The notes under the pieces were generated by a model that saw only the letters and a list, made by a program, of their open reading frames with translations, had not been told where the DNA came from and did not search any database. Shown here piece after piece: positions 15,401 to 24,700 of a stretch of 64,000 bases of DNA (within the stretch, counting starts at the first letter, position 1; each line of letters opens with the position of its first letter). This DNA is from Agromyces cavernae (lineage in GTDB: Bacteria; Actinomycetota; Actinomycetes; Actinomycetales; Microbacteriaceae): positions 186,001 through 250,000 of the forward strand of contig NZ_JAJNMP010000002.1 in the NCBI RefSeq assembly GCF_021044935.1. The letters run 5' to 3'. The position numbers were made by a program, and so were the translations under genes.

Positions 15401-16582
15401 TTACGCAGTCCTCATCCGACCGGTGCCGGATGCTCTGCTCGCGCCTGTCGCGCCGAGTACGAAGGACTGGATCGCCAAGGCTGCGGCGCCGCGGCACCAT
15501 TCCGCGTTGTCGCCGTCGGTGTAGATGATCGGTGGGGTGCGCGCGAGCGGGTTGCGGTGCTCACTGAGGCTTTGCGTCATGTCGACTTGCGCGAGTACTG
15601 CCAGTCGCACTCCCTCGCCCCCGATGATCAGGTGCTGGGGGAGTGTCAGGTTGCAGATCGCGGCGGTCAGGATGCCGAGGCCGCGGCCGGCTTCTCGGAC
15701 GATCTGGATGGCTGCGGGTTGGCCGTTCTCGGCGGCGTCGAGGACGTCGTCGAAGGAGAGCTCTCGGCCGACTGCGATCGAAGCGCGCCTCGCGATCGAG
15801 TCCGAGTTGAGCAGACTGGCGGCGCACCCGCGGTGGCCTTCCTCGCACAGTGGTCCCGTGGGATCGAGTGGCCAGTGTCCGACGAGTCCGAGTCCGTAGT
15901 CCTCGTCGACGATGAGTCCGCCGTTGGCGACGAGGCCGAAACCGGTACCGATCCCGAGCGTGATCACGGCGAAGCGGTCATCATTGCGACCTGCGCCGAA
16001 CCAGCGTTCGTACTCGGTGAAGGCGATCACGTCGTTGTCGACGTGCGTCGGGAATCCGGTCCGCTCGGTGACGAGCTCGGCGAGCGGTACGTCGGACCAG
16101 CCGAGAAAGCGAGCTGACATGACGTGGCTGCGGTTGTGGACGCGGCCTCCGAGACCGATGCCGACTCCGCCGACCGCAAATCCGTCCCGGAGCAGGTCGA
16201 TCAGCTCGACCAGGGTGCCCACGACCTCGTCGGGGGTTCGGCCCGGCAGGGGCACTGTCAGTTGATCGAGTACTCGCCCCCTCAAATCAGTGAGTGCGCC
16301 GACTGCTTCGTCCTCGCGGAGCTTGATTCCGACGAAGAGCCTTGAGGTCGGCTCGATATCCAGGAGTCGGGTCGGGCGACCGACGCGGCCGTCGTTGTGC
16401 TCGCCGATGTCGACGATGAGTCCTTGCTCGATCAGCGGGGCGGTCAGGCGGCTCAGGGAGCCGGCCGACATCTGCATGCGTCGTGCGAGCTCGGCACGCG
16501 AGATCGGTCCATGGCGCAGCACTTCGATCGCCACGGGCAACGATGCGTCGAGGCGGTCCGTCCAAGCAGGTGTAGCGGCCAT
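15401..16582 (-). CDS. ROK family transcriptional regulator of dextran locus
   Basis: ROK (repressor, ORF, kinase) protein, 393 residues from ATG 16582. It has an N-terminal winged helix (about residues 12-70, SRAELARRMQMSAGSLSRLT) followed by a sugar-kinase-like fold with GVGIGLGG, VDNDVIAFTEYERWFGAG and GIGTGFGLVANGGL. The usual zinc motif CxCGxxGC is reduced to CEEGHRGC, so zinc coordination may be weakened. ATG 16621 is a possible alternative; longer open starts would run into the divergent lipoprotein gene. It faces the sugar importer operon across 152 bases that hold an inverted repeat, so it is most likely the repressor of the dextran operon. Confidence 0.85.
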   Translation of the reverse strand: MAATPAWTDRLDASLPVAIEVLRHGPISRAELARRMQMSAGSLSRLTAPLIEQGLIVDIGEHNDGRVGRPTRLLDIEPTSRLFVGIKLREDEAVGALTDLRGRVLDQLTVPLPGRTPDEVVGTLVELIDLLRDGFAVGGVGIGLGGRVHNRSHVMSARFLGWSDVPLAELVTERTGFPTHVDNDVIAFTEYERWFGAGRNDDRFAVITLGIGTGFGLVANGGLIVDEDYGLGLVGHWPLDPTGPLCEEGHRGCAASLLNSDSIARRASIAVGRELSFDDVLDAAENGQPAAIQIVREAGRGLGILTAAICNLTLPQHLIIGGEGVRLAVLAQVDMTQSLSEHRNPLARTPPIIYTDGDNAEWCRGAAALAIQSFVLGATGASRASGTGRMRTA

Positions 16583-16650
16583 CGAGGTCAACTCTATCCG
16601 GTCATTAGGTGCACTGCGCATCAAATCCAAGGCGAAATCATTCGTAATGT

Positions 16651-16676
16651 CAGAACTTGACGCCGTAATAGTTCTG
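16651..16676. promoter_or_regulatory. Inverted repeat between ROK gene and sugar importer
   Basis: CAGAAC (16651-16656) and GTTCTG (16671-16676) are exact reverse complements 14 bases apart. CGTAAT/CGTAAA motifs recur around them (about 16643, 16664, 16678). Candidate ROK operator controlling both directions. Confidence 0.45.
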
Positions 16677-16734
16677 CCGTAAACATAATCCAGCCCGATC
16701 ACCGGGTGGCCATATCCCGACCAATGGAGTTCAC

Positions 16735-18039
16735 GTGTCAGCACGCAATCACAGCGCAGCGCGTCGCCGGCTTCTCGCCACCGCGGCTCTCGCCGCTGCT
16801 GCAACCCTCAGCTTCGCCGGATGCACCACCAGCGGGACATCCGACAATCAGACCCTGAAGGTCTGGTGGTGGGAGAACGACGACAGCGCCCTCTCGACTG
16901 CTTGGAATACGGCAATCGAGATCTTCGAAGCGGAGCACCCCGGCGTCACCGTCGAGTTCGAGCTCAAGACCTACGAGCAGATGCAGCAGTCCGGTCAGCT
17001 CATCTTGGACTCCAATGAAGCCCCGGACGTGCTCGAGTACCTGAAGGGCAACGCCACCGCAGGCGTCGTCTCGAACGCGGGCCTGCTCACCGATCTCACG
17101 GATGTCGCTGAGGAGCGCGGCTGGGATCTGGAGAACACCGCCCAGGATGTCGGTCTCTACGAGAACGGCCTGATGGGTTCGGGCAACCGCTATGGCGTGA
17201 CCAACTACGGCGAGTACGTCTCCGTCTGGTACAACGCGGATGCGTTCGCCCAGCACGGACTCGAGGCGCCGACCACTCTCGAGGAGCTCGAGTCGGTCAT
17301 GCAGACCTTCGTCGACAACGGGATCACCCCGCTCGCGCTCGGCTCGGCCGACTACCCCGGCCCGCACCTGCTGTACGCGCTCGCCCTCGCCGAGATGAAC
17401 GACGAGTCGCTCGCCGCGTACCAGCAGTTCACCGGTGACGTGGACTGGCAGGCGTGGGAAGACGCAGCCACCCGGATGGCCGACTGGGTCGCGAAGGGGT
17501 ACATCGCCGCCGACTCCACGGGGATCCCGGCACAGGACGCCGGCAACGCGTTCGTCGCCGGGCAATACCCGCTGTTCTACTCCGGCACCTGGTGGGCGGG
17601 CAGCTTCGTCAACGACATCAGCGACGTCGCCTACGACCAGTTCCTCTTCCCCGGCAACGACCTGCACCCCGGCTCGGGCGGCAACCTCTGGGTCGTCCCC
17701 GAGAAGGCGAAGAACAAGGACCTGGCCTACGACTTCATCGAGACCACGCTGCGCCCCGAGGTGCAGAACGAACTCGGCGACCTCGGCGGCGTTCCCGTGG
17801 CCGCAGATACCGACGCCGTCACGACCGACATCGGAGAGCTCACCATCACCCGATTCGACGAGCTTCTCGAGAGCACTGACGGTGGCCTCGCCTGGTACCC
17901 GGACTGGCCGGTTGCCGGACTGAACGACATCCTCGTCCAGAACGTCACCGACCTCGTCCAGGGCAACACCACCCCCACCCAAGCGGTCGAGAACCTCAAG
18001 ACCGCCTACGACCAGGGCAAGGCCGACGCCGGGTTCTGA
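16735..18039 (+). CDS. ABC sugar-binding lipoprotein, dextran oligosaccharides
   Basis: Extracellular solute-binding lipoprotein of family 1 (MalE-like), 434 residues. GTG 16735 is preceded by ATGGAG. The signal peptide (RRR, hydrophobic A/L run) ends in lipobox FAGC with Cys30. Then come LKVWWWENDDSALSTAWNTA, the hinge-region FVAGQYPLFYSGTWWAGSF and WVVPEKAKNKDLAYDF. Aromatic residues are plentiful, as in oligosaccharide-binding relatives. It is the first gene of an operon with two MalF/G permeases and an oligo-1,6-glucosidase, beside a dextranase, so isomalto-oligosaccharides are the likely ligand. No ATPase is encoded; a shared MsiK-type ATPase elsewhere is expected. Confidence 0.9.
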   Translation: MSARNHSAARRRLLATAALAAAATLSFAGCTTSGTSDNQTLKVWWWENDDSALSTAWNTAIEIFEAEHPGVTVEFELKTYEQMQQSGQLILDSNEAPDVLEYLKGNATAGVVSNAGLLTDLTDVAEERGWDLENTAQDVGLYENGLMGSGNRYGVTNYGEYVSVWYNADAFAQHGLEAPTTLEELESVMQTFVDNGITPLALGSADYPGPHLLYALALAEMNDESLAAYQQFTGDVDWQAWEDAATRMADWVAKGYIAADSTGIPAQDAGNAFVAGQYPLFYSGTWWAGSFVNDISDVAYDQFLFPGNDLHPGSGGNLWVVPEKAKNKDLAYDFIETTLRPEVQNELGDLGGVPVAADTDAVTTDIGELTITRFDELLESTDGGLAWYPDWPVAGLNDILVQNVTDLVQGNTTPTQAVENLKTAYDQGKADAGF

Positions 18040-18049
18040 TCCCCGACCG

Positions 18050-18078
18050 CAGGGCGGCGGCGGCGCGCCGCCGCCCTG
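18050..18078 (+). promoter_or_regulatory. GC-only stem-loop between lipoprotein and permease genes
   Basis: Arms of 13 bases (CAGGGCGGCGGCG and its exact complement) with a three-base loop. There is no U-tract, so it is more likely a processing or stabilising hairpin that raises lipoprotein mRNA over permease mRNA than a full terminator. Confidence 0.6.
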
Positions 18079-18096
18079 TGACCACGAAAGAACACC

Positions 18097-19035
18097 ATGA
18101 CCCAACTCAGTGTCCAACGCCCCAACGCACGGCCCAACCGCGGGGAACGCCCCGGCGGGTATTACTGGTACATCGTCCCGGGAGCGGTCGGCTTCATCGC
18201 CATCGTCCTGCTCCCATTCGCGATGAACATCTGGTACAGCCTCACCCGGTGGAGCGGCGTGGGCATCCCGCAGTTCATCGGCCTGGAGAACTACGCACGG
18301 CTGTTCGTGGACCAGACATTCTGGGCGTCATTCCTGCACAGCGCAGCGTTCATCGTCGCCATGGCGATCATCCCAACCGCGTTCGGCGTCTTCATCGCCG
18401 CGGTCCTGTTCGACTACATCTCGCCCCGATTCGGCACACGGATCGCCTCATTCCTCCGCGCAACGTTCTACCTGCCGCAGATCCTCCCGATCGCTGTGGC
18501 CGGCGTGCTCTGGAGCTGGATGTACCAGCCCCAGTACGGCATCATCAACACCATCCTCCGCAACGTCGGGATGGGCGATCTCGCACAGAACTGGCTCGGC
18601 GACTCAGACTTCGCCATCTACGCGGTCATGAACGTGCTCATCTGGCTCCGGATCGGGTACACCGTCGTCATCTTCATGGCCGGGCTCTCACGCGTCGACC
18701 CGGCGCTCCACGAGGCAGCGGAGATCGACGGCGCCGGATGGTTCCAGCGCTTCCGCGCGATCACGCTGAACCAGCTGCGGCCCGAGATCGCCGTGGTCCT
18801 GATCACCACCTCCGTCGCCGCTCTGAAGGTCTTCGCGCCGATCTTCGTGCTCACCGGCGGCGGGCCTGGCACTGCCACCATCGTGCCGGCCTACTTCTCC
18901 TTCACGAACTTCTTCACCACCAACCGCGTCGGGTACGGCGCAGCGATCGCGACCGTCCTCGCGGTGCTCGTGACCGTCATCGCCGTCGCGCTCCTGCGCT
19001 ACCAGACCCGCAACACCGAAGGGTTCGAGAAATGA
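18097..19035 (+). CDS. ABC sugar transporter permease (MalF-like)
   Basis: Membrane permease of carbohydrate uptake family 1, 312 residues, six predicted membrane segments beginning YYWYIVPGAVGFIAIVLLPF. The cytoplasmic EAA loop is clear: DPALHEAAEIDGAGWFQRFR (about residues 203-222). FVLTGGGPGTATIVPAYF is the usual C-terminal signature. GAAAGAACACC precedes ATG 18097. It overlaps the next permease by ATGA at 19032. It forms the importer with the 16735 and 19032 products. Confidence 0.93.
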   Translation: MTQLSVQRPNARPNRGERPGGYYWYIVPGAVGFIAIVLLPFAMNIWYSLTRWSGVGIPQFIGLENYARLFVDQTFWASFLHSAAFIVAMAIIPTAFGVFIAAVLFDYISPRFGTRIASFLRATFYLPQILPIAVAGVLWSWMYQPQYGIINTILRNVGMGDLAQNWLGDSDFAIYAVMNVLIWLRIGYTVVIFMAGLSRVDPALHEAAEIDGAGWFQRFRAITLNQLRPEIAVVLITTSVAALKVFAPIFVLTGGGPGTATIVPAYFSFTNFFTTNRVGYGAAIATVLAVLVTVIAVALLRYQTRNTEGFEK

Positions 19036-19943
19036 CCATCGACACCGCAGTGCGCGAGGAAGTGATCCCCGCTCAGACGGTCCGACCCGCGCCGAGCGGA
19101 CGCCGCCGAAACGCACGCGCACACCGCGGCGTCAGCGGCTGGGCAGTCCTCGCACTTCTGGTGGTCGCCGCGCTCCTGATGCTCTTCCCGTTCTGGGTCG
19201 CAATCGTGAACGCCTTCAAACCGCCAGCCGACTACATCGCCGACGGACCGATCTCGATCCCCACCCAACTCGACTTCACCGCGCTCGTCGATTTCTGGAA
19301 CGGCGTCAACTTCAACCAGAAACTCCTGAACAGCCTCATCGTCAGTGGCAGCGTCGCGATCCTCGCCGCCGCGCTGAGTCTTCTCAGCGCGTTCGCGATC
19401 GGCATCGGACGCATCCGTGGGCGGGTGTGGGTCCTCGCCGTGTTCATGGTGGCGTTCACGATCCCGCAGGAGGCGCTGGTCTACCCCCTGTTCGTCCTCT
19501 CCCGCGACCTGTACCTCTACGACACCCTGGCCGGCGTGATCATCATCCTCGCGGTACTGCAGTCCGCGTTCGGAACCTACATGCTCTCCTCAGTGCTCGG
19601 GGCGTTCCCGCTCGAAGTGCTCGAAGCGGCCAGACTCGACGGCGCCACCCGGTTCCAAACCCTCCGCCTCATCGTGTTCCCGCTGACCCGGCCGACACTC
19701 GCGGTGCTGATCACGTTCTTCTTCATCTGGACGTGGAACGACTTCTTCCTCCCGCTCGTGATGCTCCCATCGGCCGGCAACCAGACCGTCTCGGTCGCAC
19801 TCGGCGCGCTCAGCGGGCAGTACACCAGCGATCCCACGGCCCTCGCCGCCGCGTCGCTGGCAGGCATCCTGCCCGCCATCGTGTTCTTCCTCATCTTCCA
19901 GCGCACGCTCATGCGCGGCGTGAACCTAGGAGCCATCAAGTGA
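19032..19943 (+). CDS. ABC sugar transporter permease (MalG-like)
   Basis: Second permease of the importer, 303 residues. A charged N-terminal tail of ~40 residues with an RRRNAR patch precedes six membrane segments. The EAA loop is LEVLEAARLDGATRFQTLRL (about residues 195-214). The C-terminus FLIFQRTLMRGVNLGAIK is typical of MalG relatives. Start and stop both lie in four-base overlaps (ATGA 19032, GTGA 19940). Confidence 0.93.
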   Translation: MTIDTAVREEVIPAQTVRPAPSGRRRNARAHRGVSGWAVLALLVVAALLMLFPFWVAIVNAFKPPADYIADGPISIPTQLDFTALVDFWNGVNFNQKLLNSLIVSGSVAILAAALSLLSAFAIGIGRIRGRVWVLAVFMVAFTIPQEALVYPLFVLSRDLYLYDTLAGVIIILAVLQSAFGTYMLSSVLGAFPLEVLEAARLDGATRFQTLRLIVFPLTRPTLAVLITFFFIWTWNDFFLPLVMLPSAGNQTVSVALGALSGQYTSDPTALAAASLAGILPAIVFFLIFQRTLMRGVNLGAIK

Positions 19944-21670
19944 CCACCCTCCAGCCTGCGACCAGACACGCCAGCCTCCGCGCCGGCGACGAGTGGTGGA
20001 AAGCCGCCGTCGTCTACCAGGTCTACCCCCGCAGCTTCGCCGACTCCAACGGCGACGGAATCGGCGACATCCCCGGCATCATCGAACATCTCGACCACCT
20101 CGAAGACCTCGGAATCGATGTCGTCTGGCTCTCACCGGTGTACGCCTCACCACACGATGACAACGGGTACGACATCAGCGACTACTACGCCGTCGACCCG
20201 AGCTTCGGGACCCTCGAGGACCTCGACGAGCTCATCGTCGGGCTGCACGCCCGCGGAATGAAACTCGTCATGGACCTCGTCGTCAACCACACTTCCGACG
20301 AGCACGGCTGGTTCCGCCAGTCAGCCTCGAGTCGAGACAACCCCAAGCGGGACTGGTACATCTGGCGCGACCCTCGCGACGGCGCCGAACCCAACAACTG
20401 GGGCTCGTTCTTCTCCGGGCCGACCTGGACCCTCGACGAGACGAGCGGGCAGTACTACCTCCACTTGTTCTCCAGCAAGCAACCCGACCTGAACTGGGAG
20501 AACCCGGACGTGCGTTCCGCGATCTACCAGATGATGAACTGGTGGCTCGATCGAGGCGTCGACGGCTTCCGGATGGATGTCATCAGCTTCATCTCGAAGC
20601 ACCCCGACCTTCCGGACGGGAGGGTCAACGAGGGCGCTTCGTATGCCGACGGCATCGACTTCTACGGCTCCGGGCCGCGAGTCCACGACTACCTCCAAGA
20701 GATGCACCGCGAGGTGTTCGCCGGGCGTGACGCCGAGCTGATGACTGTCGGCGAGATGATCGACGCGACCCCGGAGAAGGCCCGGCTGTACACCGACTCG
20801 ACGCGGCACGAGCTCAACATGATCTTCCACTTCGAGCACGTCGGTCTCGACCACGGGCCGGGCGGAAAGTTCGCCCCGAAGCCCCTCCAGCTCGTCGAGC
20901 TCAAACAGTCCTTCGCCCGGTGGCAGCGTGAGCTCGCCGACGTCGGCTGGAACAGCCTCTACTGGAACAACCACGATCAGCCCCGCGTGGTGTCTCGCTT
21001 CGGCAACGACACCGACTACTGGTACGAGTCCGCGACCGCCCTCGCCACGGTGCTGCACCTGATGCGAGGCACGCCGTACGTCTACCAAGGCGAAGAGCTC
21101 GGCATGACGAACATGCCGTTCTCGTCCATTGATCAGTTCCGGGACATCGAGAGCCTGAACTACTACCGGGAGGCGACCGTCGCCGGCGGTCGCGCCCAAG
21201 CTGCCGAGGTGCTCGCCGGCATCGCTCGCGGAGGCCGTGACAACGCGCGAACCCCGATGCAGTGGAGCAGCGACCCGAACGCCGGATTCACCGCGGGCGA
21301 ACCGTGGATCCCCGTGAACCCGAACCACGCGGACATCAACGCCGCAGCTCAGCGCGACGGGAACCGGTCCGTCTTCGCCTGGTATCGCGGGCTCATCAAT
21401 CTGCGCCACACCGAGCCGGTCGTGATCGACGGAGCATTCGATCTGCTGCTCCCGGAGCATCCGCAGCTCTTCGCGTACACCCGGACGAACGAGGACACCG
21501 CCCTGCTGGTCGTGGCGAACTGCTCCAATGATTCCGCGCCGCTGGACGCCGCCCTGGTCACCGCCTGGGGCAGCGCCGAGACGATCCTCGCCAACAACGT
21601 CGGCGACCGCCGACTCCCGCTGCTCATGCTGCCGTGGGAGGTGATCGTCCTCAAGCGGATCACCGGCTGA
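19940..21670 (+). CDS. GH13 oligo-1,6-glucosidase
   Basis: Cytoplasmic alpha-glucosidase of GH13, 576 residues, hydrolysing imported isomalto-oligosaccharides to glucose. Conserved regions: DVVWLSPVYASP, LVMDLVVNHTSDEH, nucleophile Asp213 in DGFRMDV, acid/base Glu272 in TVGEM, transition-state stabiliser Asp346 in NNHDQPR. The residue after the nucleophile is Val214. In this subfamily Val at that place marks alpha-1,6 preference, whereas maltases carry Ala or Thr. The calcium-like NGDGIGD loop is present. It starts at a GTG overlapping the permease stop. There is no signal peptide, so it acts after uptake. Confidence 0.9.
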   Translation: MTTLQPATRHASLRAGDEWWKAAVVYQVYPRSFADSNGDGIGDIPGIIEHLDHLEDLGIDVVWLSPVYASPHDDNGYDISDYYAVDPSFGTLEDLDELIVGLHARGMKLVMDLVVNHTSDEHGWFRQSASSRDNPKRDWYIWRDPRDGAEPNNWGSFFSGPTWTLDETSGQYYLHLFSSKQPDLNWENPDVRSAIYQMMNWWLDRGVDGFRMDVISFISKHPDLPDGRVNEGASYADGIDFYGSGPRVHDYLQEMHREVFAGRDAELMTVGEMIDATPEKARLYTDSTRHELNMIFHFEHVGLDHGPGGKFAPKPLQLVELKQSFARWQRELADVGWNSLYWNNHDQPRVVSRFGNDTDYWYESATALATVLHLMRGTPYVYQGEELGMTNMPFSSIDQFRDIESLNYYREATVAGGRAQAAEVLAGIARGGRDNARTPMQWSSDPNAGFTAGEPWIPVNPNHADINAAAQRDGNRSVFAWYRGLINLRHTEPVVIDGAFDLLLPEHPQLFAYTRTNEDTALLVVANCSNDSAPLDAALVTAWGSAETILANNVGDRRLPLLMLPWEVIVLKRITG

Positions 21671-21762
21671 GCCATCGCCGGCTCCGGCTGAGCGAGCGCC
21701 GGCTCCGGCTGGACGCTGCTGGCATCGACACAACGAAGTGTATGGCCCGACGCGGGCTGTCT

Positions 21763-21779
21763 TGAGGGCACCGCCCTCA
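21763..21779 (+). promoter_or_regulatory. Short hairpin upstream of dextranase ribosome site
   Basis: TGAGGGC-ACC-GCCCTCA is a perfect 7-bp stem with a three-base loop. It ends about seven bases before the AGAGGAG ribosome-binding site of the dextranase gene. It could stabilise the leader or tune initiation. Confidence 0.45.
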
Positions 21780-21797
21780 CGAACGAGAGGAGCCGCA

Positions 21798-24700
21798 ATG
21801 CCCAGAGCAGTGCTGCGACATGTAGCCAGAACGATCACCCTCGCGACCGCCACCATCCTGGTCGCCACCTCCAGCGCAGTCGTTCCCGCGAGCGCAGAGG
21901 AGGATCACCTCATCGCCGAGGCCGCGCCGTCAGTAGCAGAGATCTCCACCGCGACGACGGCCGAGCTGACCACGTGGTGGCACGAGAACAGCGTGGCCGA
22001 CCCCAGCGCCGCCGTCGCCGACGACGCGGTCCGACGTTCGGCCTTCTACGATGTCAACGTCGCGACCACCACCGCACCCGACATCAGCTACGACTCGTTC
22101 AGCTACATGAGCCTGCCCCGCGGCGGAAAGGGCAAAGCCGGCTACACCGAAGAAGACGGCGCCGAATACGCCGCATCCGCCGGCCTCAGCATGAGTTGGT
22201 CGAGCTTCGAATACGCCACGGACGTGTGGGTCGACGTCAGCATGAAGACCGGGCAGGAAATCAGCTCGGTCGACCAGGTCACGATCCGGCCGACCGACCT
22301 CGGCCTTGAAACCAAGCTCGTCGACCCCACGACGGTTCGCGTCAAGGTGCCATACAGCCCCGACGGGTACCGATTCTCCGTCGAGTTCGATCCGCAACAG
22401 CACACCACATACAGCAACCTCGCCGGCGGCAGCGGACAGCTCACCACCGAGGCAGAGGGCAACCGTGCCATCCACACGGAACCCAAGAACTCCATGCTCA
22501 TCTTCGCCAACCCGAAGCCCGTCGAGGCCGAGACCGAACGGCTCATCCCCACCGAGCAGTCCGGAACCATCCACCGCCCGCAGCCGGGCCTGGTCAACAA
22601 CCTCAGCGACATCACCGAAGAGATCATCTACTTCGCCCCCGGCACCTACTACATGGGTTCCGACCATCACGCGGTCCTCCCCGAGAACGTCAGATGGGTG
22701 TACCTCGCACCCGGCGCTTACGTGAAAGGCGCCTTCCGGTTCTTCCACGACACTCAGAGCCGGTACAAGGTCACCGGTCTGGGAGTGCTCTCGGGCGAGC
22801 AGTACGTCTACGAGGCGGACACCACCAACGGGTACCAGCACAACGTCAATGACAACTGCCACGTGACCTGCGTGAAGATGCTCCAGTTCGAATCCTCCGA
22901 CGCGGAGCAGATCCTCGACCTCCAGGGCATCACGATCAACGAGCCTCCGTACCATTCCTTCGTCGTCTACGCGCATGAAGGCACCACGGAGGTGAGCGTT
23001 GACCGCTTCCACATGGACGTGGAGAACTACAAGCAGGTCGGCAGTTGGTACTGGCAGACCGACGGCATCGAGCTCTACAGCGGTAGCACCATGAAGAACA
23101 CGTTCTTCCACGCCAACGACGACGTGCTCAAGATGTACCACAGCGACGTCACCATCGAGAACACCGTGATCTGGAAGAACGAGAACGGCCCCGTCATCCA
23201 ATGGGGATGGACCCCGCGCAACATCGACGGCGTCAGCGTCACCAACACAGACATCATCCATAACCGCATGTACTGGAAGGACGTCAAGTACAACACCTGC
23301 ATCTTCAACTCGTCATCGCACTGGCAGGACATGGGCGCGAACGACCGCGCGGATCCGAGCACGACGGTGAAGAACATGCGTTTCGTCGATACGAGGGTCG
23401 AAGGGATGACGAACTGCGCCATCCGCGTCTTCGCCCTCTCGGACACCGAGAACATCGACATCGACGGCCTCGAAATCGAAGCATGGAACGAGCTCGACAT
23501 GGACGCTCAGGCCAGCCTCCTCAAGCGCTACACGGACACCTCTGGCACCAAGGTCACCATCGGGAACGAGATGACCGAGCACAACGGCATCTCCCTGCAC
23601 AACTACACCGTCGGCGGAACCGCGATCCTCCGAGCCGGCGACAACTGGGCCTCCGACGAGCTGGGCCGGTTGAACTTCGACGGCGACACTTGGGACAGCT
23701 GGAACGTCTGGAGCGACGACGAGCCCACCGGGCAGGCGCCCACCCTGCACCTTGAGAACCTCGCCGACGGCTCCACCTCCACCGCGCGCGAGATCCACGT
23801 GACCGGTACCACTGATGCGCCGAACGTGACCGTGTCAGTCAACGGCACCAAGACGACGGTCCCCGTCGTTGAGGGCCGCTTCGACGCGCCGGCCACGCTC
23901 CCCGCGATCTCCAACCGCATCGTCGTCACCGCAACGGCATCAACCGGTGTGATGGCCGTCGAACGCAGGACCCTCTACGCGTTCGGCACGAAGATCGGCG
24001 CCGTGTCGGACCCAGTGGGCGACGACGATGGTCCGGGAAGCTACGTCTACCCGACCGATGGCGCGTTCAACCCGGGCAGCCTCGACCTCACCGGCCTCGA
24101 GGTCTACCGCGACGGGGAGACCGTCCGCTTCCTCACCTCCACTGCCGGGGTCATCAACAACCCCTGGGGCGGAAACGGCATGAGCACCCAGCGAGTCAAC
24201 ATCTACCTCAGCGACCGAAGCGCGCGCACCACCAGCCCCCTCCTGCCCGGAACGAACACGTCGGTCAACGGCCCCTGGAAGTACGCGATCGTCGCCGACG
24301 GTCGATACGACAGCTCCCGATTCGGTAGCGGCGTGTACACCGCCGACCTCACTCGCGCCGCAGACGCGCAACTGCAGGTGATCCCTTCCGGAATGATCGT
24401 CAGCTCCATCCCCGCCAGCGCACTCTCAGGGATCGATCTGCAACAGGCCGGGTACCAGGTCTCGATGTACAGCGATGCGGAAGACGGCGAAGGCATCGGC
24501 AACGTCCGACCCGTCTACAGCGCCGCCTGCTGGCAAGGCGATGGCTGCCCGAGCTTCGTCGGCCAATACCGGCTCGGTGGCGGCGCCGGAGACTGGACGG
24601 ACGTCGGCGAGGCCAAGGACACCGACGCCACCGATTCAAACGCCATCGACATCATCTCGGGCGACGCCCCGCAGTCAACGGTGATGGACTGGACTCTAGG

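Noticed and set aside
21670..21716. Duplicated GCCGGCTCCGGCT after the oligo-glucosidase gene
   Set aside because: Two short copies only, no flanking structure or mobile element. Probably a slippage duplication.
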